Positions 52,731-63,185 of a DNA stretch of 64,000 bases are shown here, in pieces. Numbering within the stretch: position 1 is the first letter of the stretch; every line of letters starts with the position of its first letter. The position numbers and the translations under genes were made by a program. Under the pieces are notes generated by a model. That model worked only from the letters and a program-made list of their open reading frames with translations, did no database searches and had not been told where the DNA came from. The DNA comes from UBA4582 sp047630175 (GTDB lineage: Bacteria > Pseudomonadota > Gammaproteobacteria > Pseudomonadales > Azotimanducaceae). Where the stretch lies: the NCBI GenBank assembly GCA_047630175.1, contig JBLHVI010000013.1, positions 4,725 to 68,724 of the forward strand, read 5' to 3'.

Positions 52731-54809
52731 CTACTGCAGCACCGAAAAATCTGCCACCTCAAGAAACAGTAACCGCATATTGTGCAGAGTTGCTAAGCGA
52801 TTTTTTTGCAGGCTCATGTTTTCCGACATCACCATGACCTCTTCAAAGTAAACATCAACCTTATCTTGCAGCCCAGCGAGCAACAAACACCGAGCTTCAT
52901 AGTTGTTACTATCAACCGCCATTTTGATCTGGGTGTCTATTAACGCATCGTGTAGTAAAGACTCGGCTTTGACGTCGAATAAGCTGACATCTATCGGTAA
53001 ACGTTCACTGGAGCTAACGGAATCACTTGGGCGCTGCGCTTTCTTTAGGATATTAGCGATGCGTTTATTCGCCGCAATAAGTTGCTGCGCCTCTGGTTTA
53101 TGCTTGAAGGCCTCAATTGTGTGTACCCGACTGTTGCAGTCTGGAAGGTTCTCAATCACGACGTTACTAAAACGAACGGCATTAAAGGTATCTGCGGGAA
53201 CCGCTTGGTCCAAGTACCAGCCTCCTAGCCGATCCAAAAGATACTGATAAACTGGCTTAGCATCGAAATCCTGATCGTGAAGTGCGCAAGCTCTGTCAAT
53301 AGCTGCCTTGATGTTCAACGTAAAACCAGCATCGATACAAATTCTTATGATTCCAAGGGTTTGACGACGCAATGCAAAAGGGTCTTTAGAGCCACTTGGC
53401 GGTTGGCCAATTCCAAACAGACCCGTTAACGTGTCGAGTTTATCGGCTATGGCCACAGCTTGCCCTGCGAGACTAATTGGTAAGCGTCCGCCGGACTGCG
53501 TTGGCAAGTAGTGCTCGGCGATAGCCTGCGCAACGACATCAGTTTCACCGTCATGGCGCGCATAATAACCGCCCATCAATCCCTGCAGCTCTGGGAATTC
53601 TCCTACCATCATCGACACCAAATCTGCCTTGCAGAGCAGCCCTGCGCGTCGAGCGTCTGTACTATCAACCCCTGTCTGGTCCGCAATAAAGCCGGCGAGC
53701 TGGCTAATTCGTTTAGCCTTTTGCTGGTAACTTCCCAATTTGACTTGGAATACAACGTCGCCTAATTTGTCTAAATTAGCCTCTAATGACGAGGCTTTGT
53801 CCCTACTATAAAAAAACGCAGAATCCGCAAGACGTGGTGAAATAACACGTTCGTTGCCACGAATCACCGCTAGCGGATCCTTACTACGAATGTTGGCGAC
53901 GGTAATGAACTTAGGGAGAAGGTTGCCTTGAGCATCGATCAAATGAAAGTATCGTTGGTGGGATTTCATCGCTGAAATCAATGCCTCCTCAGGCACGCTG
54001 AGAAATGCAGGGTCAAACTCACCACTAAGCGCAACCGGCCACTCAACTAGCGCATTCACCTCGTTCAGCAAGTTCTCGTCAATCACAACCTCTGCTCCAA
54101 GCCCCGTGCCGATATCCAACAACTGTTGCCGTATGACCGCTTTACGCTGCTGTAAATCAACCATGACGAACGCTTCTTCAAGCGCCTTGACATATTGGTT
54201 AGGTGATTCAATCTCGACCGGCTGGCTACTCATGAATCTGTGTCCAAGCGTGACTCTTCCAGCCTCGCAATTAAAAAACTGAGCCTCGACCACTTCGCTA
54301 CCATAGAGTAAAACGACTGAATGGACTGGGCGAATAAACTCGATTCTTGAGCTACCCCAACGCATTTTACGTTCCATTGGTAGCGTGCTGAGACTTCTGT
54401 CAATAATTCCTTTGAGCATATCTTCAGTTCGTTCACCGAGCTTGTCCTGATGATAAATTAACCAAGTGCCTTTGGCGGTCTCTGTGCGCACCAGTGCTGA
54501 TAAATCCTCAACGCCGCAGGAGCGCGCGAAGCCTAATAAGGCCTTACTCGCGTTGCCTTGTTCGTCATATGCCGCCTGTAAAGATGGACCTCTTTTCTCA
54601 ATGCGCTGGTCTGCTTGCCTTTCTTGTAATGCAGTAACAACAATTGCTAGTCGACGAGGTGTGGCAAAACCCTGGACATCGCTAAACTGAAGTTGAGCCT
54701 TAGCGAGTTCAGTACGCATATTAGCGACTAGACTAGTGATAAGTTGATCCAGCGATTTTGGGGGCAACTCTTCAGTTCTGAGTTCCAACAAAAGATCATT
54801 AACTTCCAC
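52731..54809 (-). CDS. glyS: Glycine--tRNA ligase beta subunit
   Basis: GlyS is the larger subunit of the alpha2beta2 bacterial glycyl-tRNA synthetase and binds tRNA. The 692 residues start [18 protein letters not shown] after a GTG start at 54809, and contain [37 protein letters not shown] and the HD-like core [18 protein letters not shown] / [15 protein letters not shown]. The C-terminal anticodon-binding-type domain ends [20 protein letters not shown]. It overlaps glyQ by 11 bases, so the two subunits are translated together. Confidence 0.97.
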   Translation of the reverse strand: MEVNDLLLELRTEELPPKSLDQLITSLVANMRTELAKAQLQFSDVQGFATPRRLAIVVTALQERQADQRIEKRGPSLQAAYDEQGNASKALLGFARSCGVEDLSALVRTETAKGTWLIYHQDKLGERTEDMLKGIIDRSLSTLPMERKMRWGSSRIEFIRPVHSVVLLYGSEVVEAQFFNCEAGRVTLGHRFMSSQPVEIESPNQYVKALEEAFVMVDLQQRKAVIRQQLLDIGTGLGAEVVIDENLLNEVNALVEWPVALSGEFDPAFLSVPEEALISAMKSHQRYFHLIDAQGNLLPKFITVANIRSKDPLAVIRGNERVISPRLADSAFFYSRDKASSLEANLDKLGDVVFQVKLGSYQQKAKRISQLAGFIADQTGVDSTDARRAGLLCKADLVSMMVGEFPELQGLMGGYYARHDGETDVVAQAIAEHYLPTQSGGRLPISLAGQAVAIADKLDTLTGLFGIGQPPSGSKDPFALRRQTLGIIRICIDAGFTLNIKAAIDRACALHDQDFDAKPVYQYLLDRLGGWYLDQAVPADTFNAVRFSNVVIENLPDCNSRVHTIEAFKHKPEAQQLIAANKRIANILKKAQRPSDSVSSSERLPIDVSLFDVKAESLLHDALIDTQIKMAVDSNNYEARCLLLAGLQDKVDVYFEEVMVMSENMSLQKNRLATLHNMRLLFLEVADFSVLQ

Positions 54810-55731
54810 TGTCTATCTCCTGCAAGAATATTTCTTTAGTTGCTTTGTCAGCCAGAGGAAAATCAAGCGCTTTGCGAGATGCATAGTAAGCTTCAGCTAC
54901 TCCTCTCGAAAGACTCCTAACACGAAGAATGAAGCGCTGTCGTTCGGTCACAGAGATTGCTTGGCGCGCGTCGAGTAGATTAAAGGCATGGGAGGCCTTC
55001 ATCACAAACTCATAGGCAGGAAGGGGAAGACCAGCGGCTAATAGACGTTTGGTCTCTGCTTCACAAAAGTCAAACTGCTCGAACAGAGCCGCGACATTAG
55101 ACTGATCAAAGTTGTAGGCAGACATTTCAACTTCGTATTGATGAAACACATCAGCATAGGTCACTACTGTATCACCAGATTGACTCCAAACAAGTTGCTT
55201 GAAATCCTCCACGCCCTGCAAATATAGCGCTAAACGCTCAAGACCGTAGGTTATCTCTCCCGTAACGGGATAACACTCGAGGCCCCCAACCTGTTGGAAA
55301 TATGTAAATTGTGTTATCTCCATACCATCCATCCAAACCTCCCAGCCAAGACCCCATGCGCCTAGTGTTGGTGACTCCCAGTTATCTTCGACAAAGCGTA
55401 TATCGTGCACCATGGGATCTATCCCTAAATGGCGCAATGAATCTAGATATAGTTCCTGTATATCGGCAGGTGAAGGTTTTAGCATCACTTGGAACTGGTA
55501 GTAGTACTGGTACCGATTGGGGTTTTCGCCGTAGCGGCCATCGTTCGGTCGTCGGCAGGGTTGCACATACGCAGTTTTCCATGCTTCAGGCCCGATAGAT
55601 CGCAGGAAAGTCGCCGGGTGAAAGGTGCCTGCACCTACCTCCATATCGTAGGGCTGCATTAGGACGCAGCCCTTGTCCGCCCAGAACTTCTGGAGGGTTA
55701 GAATAAGATCTTGGAAAGTCGCTACGCTCAT
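54799..55731 (-). CDS. glyQ: Glycine--tRNA ligase alpha subunit
   Basis: GlyQ is the class II catalytic subunit that activates glycine. From ATG 55731 ([17 protein letters not shown]) it has 310 residues with [58 protein letters not shown] and [13 protein letters not shown]. The start at 55752 would add seven non-conserved residues and is rejected. It is divergent from tag; the 147-bp gap contains TATACT-like -10 elements but no -35 I can support. Confidence 0.97.
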   Translation of the reverse strand: MSVATFQDLILTLQKFWADKGCVLMQPYDMEVGAGTFHPATFLRSIGPEAWKTAYVQPCRRPNDGRYGENPNRYQYYYQFQVMLKPSPADIQELYLDSLRHLGIDPMVHDIRFVEDNWESPTLGAWGLGWEVWMDGMEITQFTYFQQVGGLECYPVTGEITYGLERLALYLQGVEDFKQLVWSQSGDTVVTYADVFHQYEVEMSAYNFDQSNVAALFEQFDFCEAETKRLLAAGLPLPAYEFVMKASHAFNLLDARQAISVTERQRFILRVRSLSRGVAEAYYASRKALDFPLADKATKEIFLQEIDSGS

Positions 55732-55899
55732 GTGTATCCGGCCTAAGGGCAAAATAACAGTTAGTATACCGAAGGACTGGCAGTTATGACTATGCGTGTG
55801 ACTAAAGTAGGCTAGAATATCGCTCGATAGCTAAGCCCTGGGACTTCGGTTACGGCAGGCGAATTATATTTAGGCGAGCGCCAACGCGGGAGGTCGGCC

Positions 55900-56484
55900 A
55901 TGGAGTCTTCAAATTTACAGCGCTGCGGCTGGTGTAAAGGCGATGAGTTGTATCAGCGCTATCACGACGAAGTATGGGGTGTGCCAGAACGAGATGATCG
56001 AGTGCTATTTGAATTTTTGCTGTTAGAAGGGGCCCAAGCGGGGCTGAATTGGATTACTATTCTACGCAAACGCGAAAACTACCGAGCCGCCTTTGATGGA
56101 TTTGATGCTGAGAAGATTGCACGTTATGACGATCAAAAAAAACACGCGCTACTAACCAACTCGGGAATAGTCCGTAATCGTTTGAAAATCGACAGTGCCA
56201 TTGGCAATGCTCAGCAGTTTCTGCGAATCAAAGAATCCGGTGAATCGTTTCGAGATTACTTGTGGGCATTTGTTGACGGCAAGACAGTTCAAAATCGCTA
56301 TGTGAATTTGAACGATGTGCCTTCGAACACCGCATTATCTGATGCCATGAGTAAACAAATGAAGCGTGATGGTTTCAAGTTCGTCGGCAGCACTATCTGC
56401 TACGCCTTCATGCAGGCCACCGGAATGGTCAACGACCACCTTCTGTCTTGTCACCGGCACTCACAGTGTTTGGCGTTGACGTGA
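55900..56484 (+). CDS. tag: DNA-3-methyladenine glycosylase I
   Basis: Tag excises 3-methyladenine from alkylated DNA. The 194-residue protein starts with RCGWCKGDELYQRYHDEVWG, with the zinc-site Cys and His near the N-terminus, then LFEFLLLEGAQAGLNWITILRKRENYR of the helix-hairpin-helix fold. The second zinc half is in the C-terminal LSCHRHSQC. GGAGG is nine bases before ATG 55900. The same gene follows glyQ in Pseudomonas. Confidence 0.95.
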   Translation: MESSNLQRCGWCKGDELYQRYHDEVWGVPERDDRVLFEFLLLEGAQAGLNWITILRKRENYRAAFDGFDAEKIARYDDQKKHALLTNSGIVRNRLKIDSAIGNAQQFLRIKESGESFRDYLWAFVDGKTVQNRYVNLNDVPSNTALSDAMSKQMKRDGFKFVGSTICYAFMQATGMVNDHLLSCHRHSQCLALT

Positions 56485-57404
56485 CGCAACCGGCAGAAGA
56501 ACCCGTTGTCGCGCTTAGTTGGAAAGAGCGCGTTGCCGCAATTTTGTTCGAGTACCTATTACGTGGTGCTGCCAGACTACCCCTTGGTGTTAGCCAGACA
56601 TTGGGACGTAGTTTGGGTGATCTAATGTACTGGCTGGATTCGCGCGCGGCGAAAGTGACTGCTATCAATCTTGATGCTTGCCAGATTTTTCCGCCTGGTA
56701 TTGCCAAAGACCAAATGACCAGACAGAGTCTGCGTCATACTGGCCAGACTATCATGGAGACGCCTGCGGTCTGGCTAGGTGATCGGCAACGTATACGTGG
56801 ATGGATCACTGCGGTCGAGAATGAATATCTAATTGATGCAGCCCGCGAGCCAGGGCAGGGCATGATAATTTTGTTACCACATTTTGGCAACTGGGAATTG
56901 CTTAACGCTTACTATGCCAGCCGTGGTTCCTTGACGGCTCTATACCATCCACCCAGCCAGGCATTTTTGCAACCTATCATGGCCAAAGTGCGTGAGAATA
57001 ACGGTCACGAACTCGTCCCAACTAACAAAAGAGGTATTGCGCGCTTATACCGCAGTTTGGCGGCAGGTAACGTTATTGTAATATTGCCGGATCAAGTACC
57101 TGCCAGTGGAGAATTTGTAGAGTTTTTTGGCAGGCCAGCATTTACTGATCGGTTGATTTCGCGACTCGTGCAGAAAACCGGATCCAAGGTGGTTTCTAGT
57201 ATTTTTATTCGTGGTGTCGACCATGCTGGATTTACTGCAAGATTTTCAGCCGCTGACCCAGATGTATATGCCAGCGATTTGGCCGTGTCGATGCGCGGCG
57301 TAAATAAAACAGTTGAACATTGCGTGGCCGCAGATTTTGCCCAATATCAATGGGAGTATAAACGCTTCCGAGTCTGTCCTCCTGACACTAAACCGTTGTA
57401 TTAA
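56481..57404 (+). CDS. Lysophospholipid/lipid A acyltransferase (LpxL/HtrB family)
   Basis: This is a membrane-associated acyltransferase of the family that adds secondary acyl chains to lipid A. The 307 residues contain the catalytic HxxxxE motif in LLPHFGNWELLNAYY, ALYHPPSQAFLQPIMAKVR, VILPDQVPASGEFVEFFGRPAF and a C-terminal QYQWEYKRFR. The N-terminal hydrophobic stretch LFEYLLRGAARLPLGV may anchor it to the inner membrane. GTG 56481 overlaps the tag stop (GTGA) and is preferred; TTG 56448 would extend 11 residues into tag. Donor and acceptor cannot be read off. Confidence 0.85.
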   Translation: MTQPAEEPVVALSWKERVAAILFEYLLRGAARLPLGVSQTLGRSLGDLMYWLDSRAAKVTAINLDACQIFPPGIAKDQMTRQSLRHTGQTIMETPAVWLGDRQRIRGWITAVENEYLIDAAREPGQGMIILLPHFGNWELLNAYYASRGSLTALYHPPSQAFLQPIMAKVRENNGHELVPTNKRGIARLYRSLAAGNVIVILPDQVPASGEFVEFFGRPAFTDRLISRLVQKTGSKVVSSIFIRGVDHAGFTARFSAADPDVYASDLAVSMRGVNKTVEHCVAADFAQYQWEYKRFRVCPPDTKPLY

Positions 57405-57455
57405 GCTAGATTATTGAGTACGGGCTACCAGTTATTGTCAGCACTTTGGCTACGA

Positions 57456-58904
57456 CTATTTGCGCCAAAACATGGGTGTGAACAATACCAGCAAGGTGAA
57501 GATCTCCAATCGCCCAAGCATCATTGAAAAGCACAGTAATAGTTTTGCTGGGTCACTGATATCAGCATAGTGGTATGCAATACTGCCAAGTCCTGGTCCC
57601 AGATTATTCATGGTGGCCCCTACCGCAGAAAAGGCACTGGCGAAGTTCAATCCGCAGGCCATCATCGCCAGTAACATAAAAAGAAAAATCACCACATAGA
57701 TTGAGAAAAACCCCCAGACAGCCTCTATGATGCCACTGGATACTGGTCGCTTGTTGAGTTTGATAGGAAAAATAGCGTTAGGATGAATCAGCCTATGTAT
57801 CTCTCGAATTCCTTGTTTGCAGATCAACATGACGCGCATGACTTTCATGCCACCGCCTGTCGAACCCGCGCAAGCACCGGTAAATGCTCCTAAAAATACT
57901 AAAAATGGCAACATGTTAGGCCAAACACTGAAGTCGGTTGTGGCAAACCCTGTCGTTGTAAACATTGAAACGACAGCAAAAGCGGCATATCTAAATGCCT
58001 GTGAAGCTTCGTAGGTGCCGGTAAAATATAGTACGGTGGTCACAACCAGCGTTCCTGCCACGAGAATTGACAGGTAGAATCTGACCTCCTCATCGCGTAA
58101 GTAATGCCAGATACTGCGTTCCTTCCAAGCGAAAAAATGTAGCCCGAAGTTGATACCAGCTATCAACATAAAGAAAATGGCAATCATTTCAATCACCAGA
58201 GAATCGAAATAGCCAATACTGGCGTCGTGTGTCGAGAAACCACCAATAGCGATAGTTGAAAAGCTGTGGCAAATCGCATCGAAAGCTGTCATTCCAGCTA
58301 ACCAGTAAGAGATGGCGCACAGTGATGTCAGACCGATGTATATCGACCACAGAGCCAACGCAGTATGCTTAATCCTTGGCGTGAGCTTACTGTCTTTGAG
58401 TGGTCCCGGTGTTTCTGCGCGGTATAATTGCATTCCACCGATGCCTAGCATCGGTAGTATGGCAACAGCTAAAACGATAATGCCCATACCACCGAGCCAC
58501 TGCAGCTGCTGTCGGTAAAACAATATTGACTCAGGCAAATCATCAATACCTGTGATTACAGTGGCGCCTGTTGTTGTAAGGCCCGAAAAAGACTCGAATA
58601 AAGCATCGGGCCAACTCAAAGTGATACCACCCTGTTGCACCAGCGGAATAGCGCCAAAACAACCTAATGCAGTATAAAATAGAAAAGTAATAAGGAAGCC
58701 ATCTTTGGTGCGCATTTCTTGTTTATAGTTGCGAAATAGGCCAAACAATATTGCACCAGCAGCTAACGTCAGTACAAAGGTGTCAGCAAAAATAATGGCA
58801 ACGCCATCATTAAATATCCAGGAAACGATGATCGGTGGGATCATCGTCAGACTGAACATCATCAACAGGCTGCCAAGTATTCTGAAGGCAATTTGAATAT
58901 GCAT
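57456..58904 (-). CDS. trkH: Trk potassium uptake protein TrkH
   Basis: TrkH is the channel-like K+ translocating subunit of Trk, gated by TrkA. The 482-residue protein has four pore-loop repeats: SGLTTTGATVITGID, HSFSTIAIGGFSTHD, VSMFTTTGFATTDF and FSAVGATMNNLGPGL, each with the central glycine of the selectivity filter. The intramembrane loop region GACAGSTGGGMKVMRVM is typical of TrkH. It is nine bp downstream of trkA, so the two are co-transcribed. Confidence 0.96.
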   Translation of the reverse strand: MHIQIAFRILGSLLMMFSLTMIPPIIVSWIFNDGVAIIFADTFVLTLAAGAILFGLFRNYKQEMRTKDGFLITFLFYTALGCFGAIPLVQQGGITLSWPDALFESFSGLTTTGATVITGIDDLPESILFYRQQLQWLGGMGIIVLAVAILPMLGIGGMQLYRAETPGPLKDSKLTPRIKHTALALWSIYIGLTSLCAISYWLAGMTAFDAICHSFSTIAIGGFSTHDASIGYFDSLVIEMIAIFFMLIAGINFGLHFFAWKERSIWHYLRDEEVRFYLSILVAGTLVVTTVLYFTGTYEASQAFRYAAFAVVSMFTTTGFATTDFSVWPNMLPFLVFLGAFTGACAGSTGGGMKVMRVMLICKQGIREIHRLIHPNAIFPIKLNKRPVSSGIIEAVWGFFSIYVVIFLFMLLAMMACGLNFASAFSAVGATMNNLGPGLGSIAYHYADISDPAKLLLCFSMMLGRLEIFTLLVLFTPMFWRK

Positions 58905-58913
58905 GAGTTACCG

Positions 58914-60284
58914 TCAGAAAAAAGTGAAGGGTGCTTGGAACAATTTTTCGACTTCGGCGATTCGACTTTTATCAACTAAAAATAAAATCAGATGATCGTC
59001 TGGCTCAACAACGACATCGTCGTGGGCGATGATTACATCATCGCGTCGAACAATCGCGCCAATGGTGGTGCCAGTTGGCAGCTCGATTTCTTCCAACCGT
59101 CGTCCAACCACTTTCGAGCTACGACGATCGCCGTGAGCAATCGCCTCAATGGCTTCAGCTGCGCCACGGCGCAGTGAATGAACCCTAACAACATCACCAC
59201 GTCGAATATGTGTGAGTATGCTTCCCAATGTTGCTTGCTGGGGTGAAACGGCAATGTCGATGTTGCTGCCTTCGATCAAGTCGACATAAGCTGGGTTGTT
59301 AATCAATGTGATTACTTTGCGTGCCCCCAGACTCTTGGCCAACATTGATGACATGATGTTGGCCTCGTCATCATTGGTAACTGCGCAAAAGACGTCGGTC
59401 TCTTCGATATTTTCTTCTAACAATAAGTCTCTGTCTGAAGCATCGCCAGCGAGTACGATGGTACGGTCTAATGATTCCGATAGCTCATAGCATCGCTGGC
59501 GGTTGCGCTCGATGATGCGGACGCCATATCGACCCTCTAAGGCTCGCGCTAGACCCAAACCGATGTGGCCGCCGCCAGCAATAATCAATCGACGATTGGG
59601 TCGTTCGGTACGGCGCATCTCGCTCATGACGGCTTGTATGTCTTCTGCGGCGGCGATAAAGAATACCTCATCGTCGGCTTCGATGATGGTGTCACCCTGA
59701 GGAATAATGGGACGATTTTTACGGAAGATGGCTGCTACTCGCGTATCCACAGTAGGCATATGTTGACGCAGGTAACGTAATTCCTGATCCACTAATGGAC
59801 CGCCGTAATAGGCTTTAATACCGACCAATTGCACTTGCCCATCAGCAAAGTCCATAACCTGTAGGGCGCCAGGATTATCAATTAATCGACAGATGTCTTG
59901 TGTGACGATCTGCTCGGGATTAACAAGAAAATCTACAGGCGTGGCTTCGTTTCGAAATATGCCATAGTCAAAATAAGTGGTAGAGCGAATGCGGGCGATT
60001 TTTGTTGGCGTATGAAACACGGAGTAGGCCACTTGACAGGCCACCATATTGACCTCGTCACTATTGGTGACCGCTATCAGCATATCGGCGTCTTCTGCAC
60101 CGGCTTGGCGAAGTACATCAGGGTGCGAGCCCATGCCGCGAACTGTCCGAATATCAATGCGATCTTGAAGTTCTCGTAGGCGATCAGAATCGCTGTCAAC
60201 AACGGTGATATCGCTGGCTTCTTTGGTGAGGTTTTGGGCCAGATTACCGCCGACCTCACCAGCACCGAGAATAATTATCTTCAT
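58914..60284 (-). CDS. trkA: Trk potassium uptake regulatory protein TrkA
   Basis: TrkA is the cytoplasmic gating ring of the Trk system, binding NAD(H) and adenine nucleotides. The 456 residues hold two tandem RCK modules: [15 protein letters not shown] at the N-terminus and [20 protein letters not shown] at about 235, each followed by a TrkA_C domain ([38 protein letters not shown]). The start overlaps the rsmB stop by four bases. Confidence 0.97.
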   Translation of the reverse strand: MKIIILGAGEVGGNLAQNLTKEASDITVVDSDSDRLRELQDRIDIRTVRGMGSHPDVLRQAGAEDADMLIAVTNSDEVNMVACQVAYSVFHTPTKIARIRSTTYFDYGIFRNEATPVDFLVNPEQIVTQDICRLIDNPGALQVMDFADGQVQLVGIKAYYGGPLVDQELRYLRQHMPTVDTRVAAIFRKNRPIIPQGDTIIEADDEVFFIAAAEDIQAVMSEMRRTERPNRRLIIAGGGHIGLGLARALEGRYGVRIIERNRQRCYELSESLDRTIVLAGDASDRDLLLEENIEETDVFCAVTNDDEANIMSSMLAKSLGARKVITLINNPAYVDLIEGSNIDIAVSPQQATLGSILTHIRRGDVVRVHSLRRGAAEAIEAIAHGDRRSSKVVGRRLEEIELPTGTTIGAIVRRDDVIIAHDDVVVEPDDHLILFLVDKSRIAEVEKLFQAPFTFF

Positions 60285-61588
60285 GCCTGTGTTGCTCTAC
60301 TAATGCGGGCGTAATAAAAGCCATCGTGTCCGCGAGTATCAGGAAACAGTTGCCGGCCATAGGTTTGCGCCTCGCCCCAGTGTGCATCGATGGGCAAGTG
60401 AGATGCATCATCATTCGCGCTAACAAATTGTCCGACTATCGCTTCATTCTCTGTTGGCAGAATTGAGCAGGTCGAATAAACAAGAACACCGCCGGGTTTC
60501 AACAATTGCCAAGCGGCACGCAACAGCACAAGTTGGGTGGCCGCCAGCTTATCAATATCTGAATTTCGACGCAGCAACTTAATATCCGGGTGACGACGGA
60601 TGATCCCAGTAGCTGAGCAAGGTGCATCCAGTAGGATACGGTCGAATAGATGAGCGGGCGCGAAATGGCGCAAGTCTGTCGCCTCACAAATGGCCTGCAG
60701 TTGGAGTCTACGTAGATTGTCTCGGACGATATCGAGACGATCGGCTTCTAAATCAAGTGCCGTCAGATTTAGGTCAGAAGTCGACTCGAGAATATGACAG
60801 GTTTTGCCACCGGGAGCGGCACAGGTATCAAGCACAAACATGCCAGGTTCTGCAGCTAAAACGCTCGCAGCCAGTTGCGAGGCCTCATCCTGAACACTGA
60901 CGTGACCATCATCAAAACCGGGTAACAAGGTGACTTTCATCGGCGCCTCAAGATAGATGGCGCTGGCTGCGTAGTTGCCCGCGCGTGCGGAAATCTGTTG
61001 CTCTTGGAGCCGCGCTAGATAATCTGCGGTGCTAATCAGTCGATGGTTCACGCGCAGAGTCATGGGGGGGCGGGCAAGATTGGCCGCCATGATACGCTTT
61101 GCGTGTTTCGGCCAAGCGCACTGAATTCTGTCGATCAACCATTGGGGATGGTTGTAGTGTGCCTGATCGTCATGCCTAGGCACATGTGTGAGTTCCTCTT
61201 TATGATCAGTGCGACCGTCAGCGGTGTTTTTGGCCTCCTGGCGTAAGTGGTTGCGTAGCACGCCGTTGACCAGTCCTTTCGCCCAGCCCGCGTTGATGCC
61301 CTGAGTTGCGTTGACAACCGCATTAACACTTGCGTGGACAGGGCGATTAAGGTGATTGACGCTGTATAATCCGGCGAGCAGGAGCAGGTTCACGTTGGCG
61401 TTCTTGCCGACCAGAGGTTTCTTGACGAGGGTGTTGAGCAACGCCAATAGGTGATAATAATCGCGGATTACGCCGTAGCTGATCTGCTTGGCGAGAGCAG
61501 AATCCTCGCTGTTGAAACGGCCATCCAGTGATTTTCCGTCGTGGATGACGGCCCGGAGTACTCTGACGGCTGAAATATATTCTTGCAT
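60281..61588 (-). CDS. rsmB: 16S rRNA (cytosine967-C5)-methyltransferase
   Basis: RsmB makes m5C967 in 16S rRNA. The 435-residue protein has an N-terminal NusB-like helical domain ([49 protein letters not shown]) and a Rossmann methyltransferase domain with [36 protein letters not shown] and the catalytic Cys in [12 protein letters not shown]. It shares one base with the fmt stop (ATTAG context). Confidence 0.96.
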   Translation of the reverse strand: MQEYISAVRVLRAVIHDGKSLDGRFNSEDSALAKQISYGVIRDYYHLLALLNTLVKKPLVGKNANVNLLLLAGLYSVNHLNRPVHASVNAVVNATQGINAGWAKGLVNGVLRNHLRQEAKNTADGRTDHKEELTHVPRHDDQAHYNHPQWLIDRIQCAWPKHAKRIMAANLARPPMTLRVNHRLISTADYLARLQEQQISARAGNYAASAIYLEAPMKVTLLPGFDDGHVSVQDEASQLAASVLAAEPGMFVLDTCAAPGGKTCHILESTSDLNLTALDLEADRLDIVRDNLRRLQLQAICEATDLRHFAPAHLFDRILLDAPCSATGIIRRHPDIKLLRRNSDIDKLAATQLVLLRAAWQLLKPGGVLVYSTCSILPTENEAIVGQFVSANDDASHLPIDAHWGEAQTYGRQLFPDTRGHDGFYYARISRATQA

Positions 61589-62529
61589 TAGCGGAGTATC
61601 GTCCCCTCGGCGAATAGATCTTTACGTGAATTGAGTATGTCAGCGGCGCTCAGGATACTGCCTTTGCCCAGCGGAACCTGAATCGATTGTAACCACAAGG
61701 TACCTATACCACAGGCCACCAGCACCCCATGTTTTTCAACAGCGAGGATTTCCCCAGGCTGGTTGGAAGGAATGTTTTTATCGACCGCAGGATCTGCAGG
61801 GACTGCAGACCAAACTTTTAAGCGCAAGTCTTGTAGATGCGTAAATGCTACCGGGTCGGGGTTAAATCCACGGATTTGTCGGTCGATTTCCAGCGCTGGT
61901 AGGTTCCACTCGATCAGCGCTTCGTGTTTTTCAAGTTTGCGCGCATAGCTCGGTTCGCCCACCTGAGCCGTGGCCAGAGCTTGGCCGACTGCCAGCTCAG
62001 ATAACACGTCTAGTAAGGCCTTTTGGCCTACATGGCTAAGCTTTTCGGAAAGACTCGCGCTTGTTTCCCGGGGAGCGATAGGTATCTGAACGCATTGCAG
62101 CACGGCACCGGTGTCGAGGCCTACATCCATTTCCATAATACACACGCCAGACGTCTCGTCGCCTGCGAGAATAGCCCGCTGAACCGGTGCCGCACCGCGC
62201 CATTGTGGTAACACAGAGCCGTGCACGTTGATGCAGCCAAGACGTGGGTAAGCCAACACATCAGATTTCAGAATCTGGCCATAGGCCACTACTACCATGA
62301 CGTCAACCACGTACTGCTGCAGATCTGGCAGGCGTAAACGCGCTGGTTGCAAGACGGGTAAGTGGTGCCGAAGGGCTAACTGCTTGACGGCAGAAGCGAC
62401 GGGTTGCTTGCCCCGCTTGCCAGGTTTGTCTGGCTGCGTAATGACGCCTACCACTGTATGCTCGCTGGTCAACAGCGCCTGCAAATGTGCTGCTGCGAAT
62501 TCTGGCGTGCCGGCAAACAGAATGTTCAT
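61588..62529 (-). CDS. fmt: Methionyl-tRNA formyltransferase
   Basis: Fmt formylates initiator Met-tRNA with 10-formyl-tetrahydrofolate. The 313 residues start MNILFAGTPEFAAAHLQALL, with the folate-site signature INVHGSVLPQWRGAAPVQRAIL and the MEMDVGLDTGAV segment. A C-terminal tRNA-binding domain (EIDRQIRGFNPDPVAFT) follows. It lies nine bp after def, which removes the formyl group from finished proteins. Confidence 0.97.
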   Translation of the reverse strand: MNILFAGTPEFAAAHLQALLTSEHTVVGVITQPDKPGKRGKQPVASAVKQLALRHHLPVLQPARLRLPDLQQYVVDVMVVVAYGQILKSDVLAYPRLGCINVHGSVLPQWRGAAPVQRAILAGDETSGVCIMEMDVGLDTGAVLQCVQIPIAPRETSASLSEKLSHVGQKALLDVLSELAVGQALATAQVGEPSYARKLEKHEALIEWNLPALEIDRQIRGFNPDPVAFTHLQDLRLKVWSAVPADPAVDKNIPSNQPGEILAVEKHGVLVACGIGTLWLQSIQVPLGKGSILSAADILNSRKDLFAEGTILR

Positions 62530-62538
62530 GCGGCCAGC

Positions 62539-63042
62539 CTAGTCACGGTATTTTTGCTGCTTGATTAGTTTCTTGCGAATCAGTTGGCGCTTGGTGGTAG
62601 AAATGTAATCGACAAACAACTTGCCTTCGAGATGATCCATCTCATGCTGGATGCAGACAGCGAGTAAGTCATTTGCGTCGGTAATAAATGCCTGGCCTCG
62701 CTGATTAAGGGCTTTGACCTGTATTTTTTCGAAGCGTACTACAGGCTCATAAAAACCGGGGATCGATAGGCAACCCTCATTAGTCTCAATTTCACCTTCA
62801 TGCTCGACAATTTCCGGGTTAATGAACACAAGGGGCGCTGAGTTATTGTCGGAAACATCCACAACCAATAGGCGCTGGTGGACATTCACTTGGCTTGCGG
62901 CTAGGCCGATACCGGGCGCTGCGTACATGGTCTCAAGCATGTCATCGCAGAGAGTCATGATGCGCTCGTTAACGTCAGTCACAGGACGCGCGACGGTTCT
63001 GAGTCGTGGATCTGGGAATTCCAGAATATCTAGTAGGGCCAT
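62539..63042 (-). CDS. def: Peptide deformylase
   Basis: Def is an Fe2+-dependent enzyme that removes the N-formyl group from nascent chains. The 167 residues carry all three family motifs: [18 protein letters not shown] (metal Cys) and [14 protein letters not shown] (HExxH metal site written QHEMDHLEG). The order def-fmt-rsmB-trkA-trkH on one strand suggests a long operon starting in the 143-bp gap before the LysM gene. I could not identify its promoter. Confidence 0.97.
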   Translation of the reverse strand: MALLDILEFPDPRLRTVARPVTDVNERIMTLCDDMLETMYAAPGIGLAASQVNVHQRLLVVDVSDNNSAPLVFINPEIVEHEGEIETNEGCLSIPGFYEPVVRFEKIQVKALNQRGQAFITDANDLLAVCIQHEMDHLEGKLFVDYISTTKRQLIRKKLIKQQKYRD

Positions 63043-63185
63043 GGCGTTTACTTACATACCTATAGTAATGGTGCAACTTGTGCTGCTAAGATTATGATCA
63101 AGTTGATATTTCAGTTCATCCACTGATGGATGTGTCGGCTCGAATAACCTGATATTGTACTCGGTTTGAGGACGGGATTCGCCCC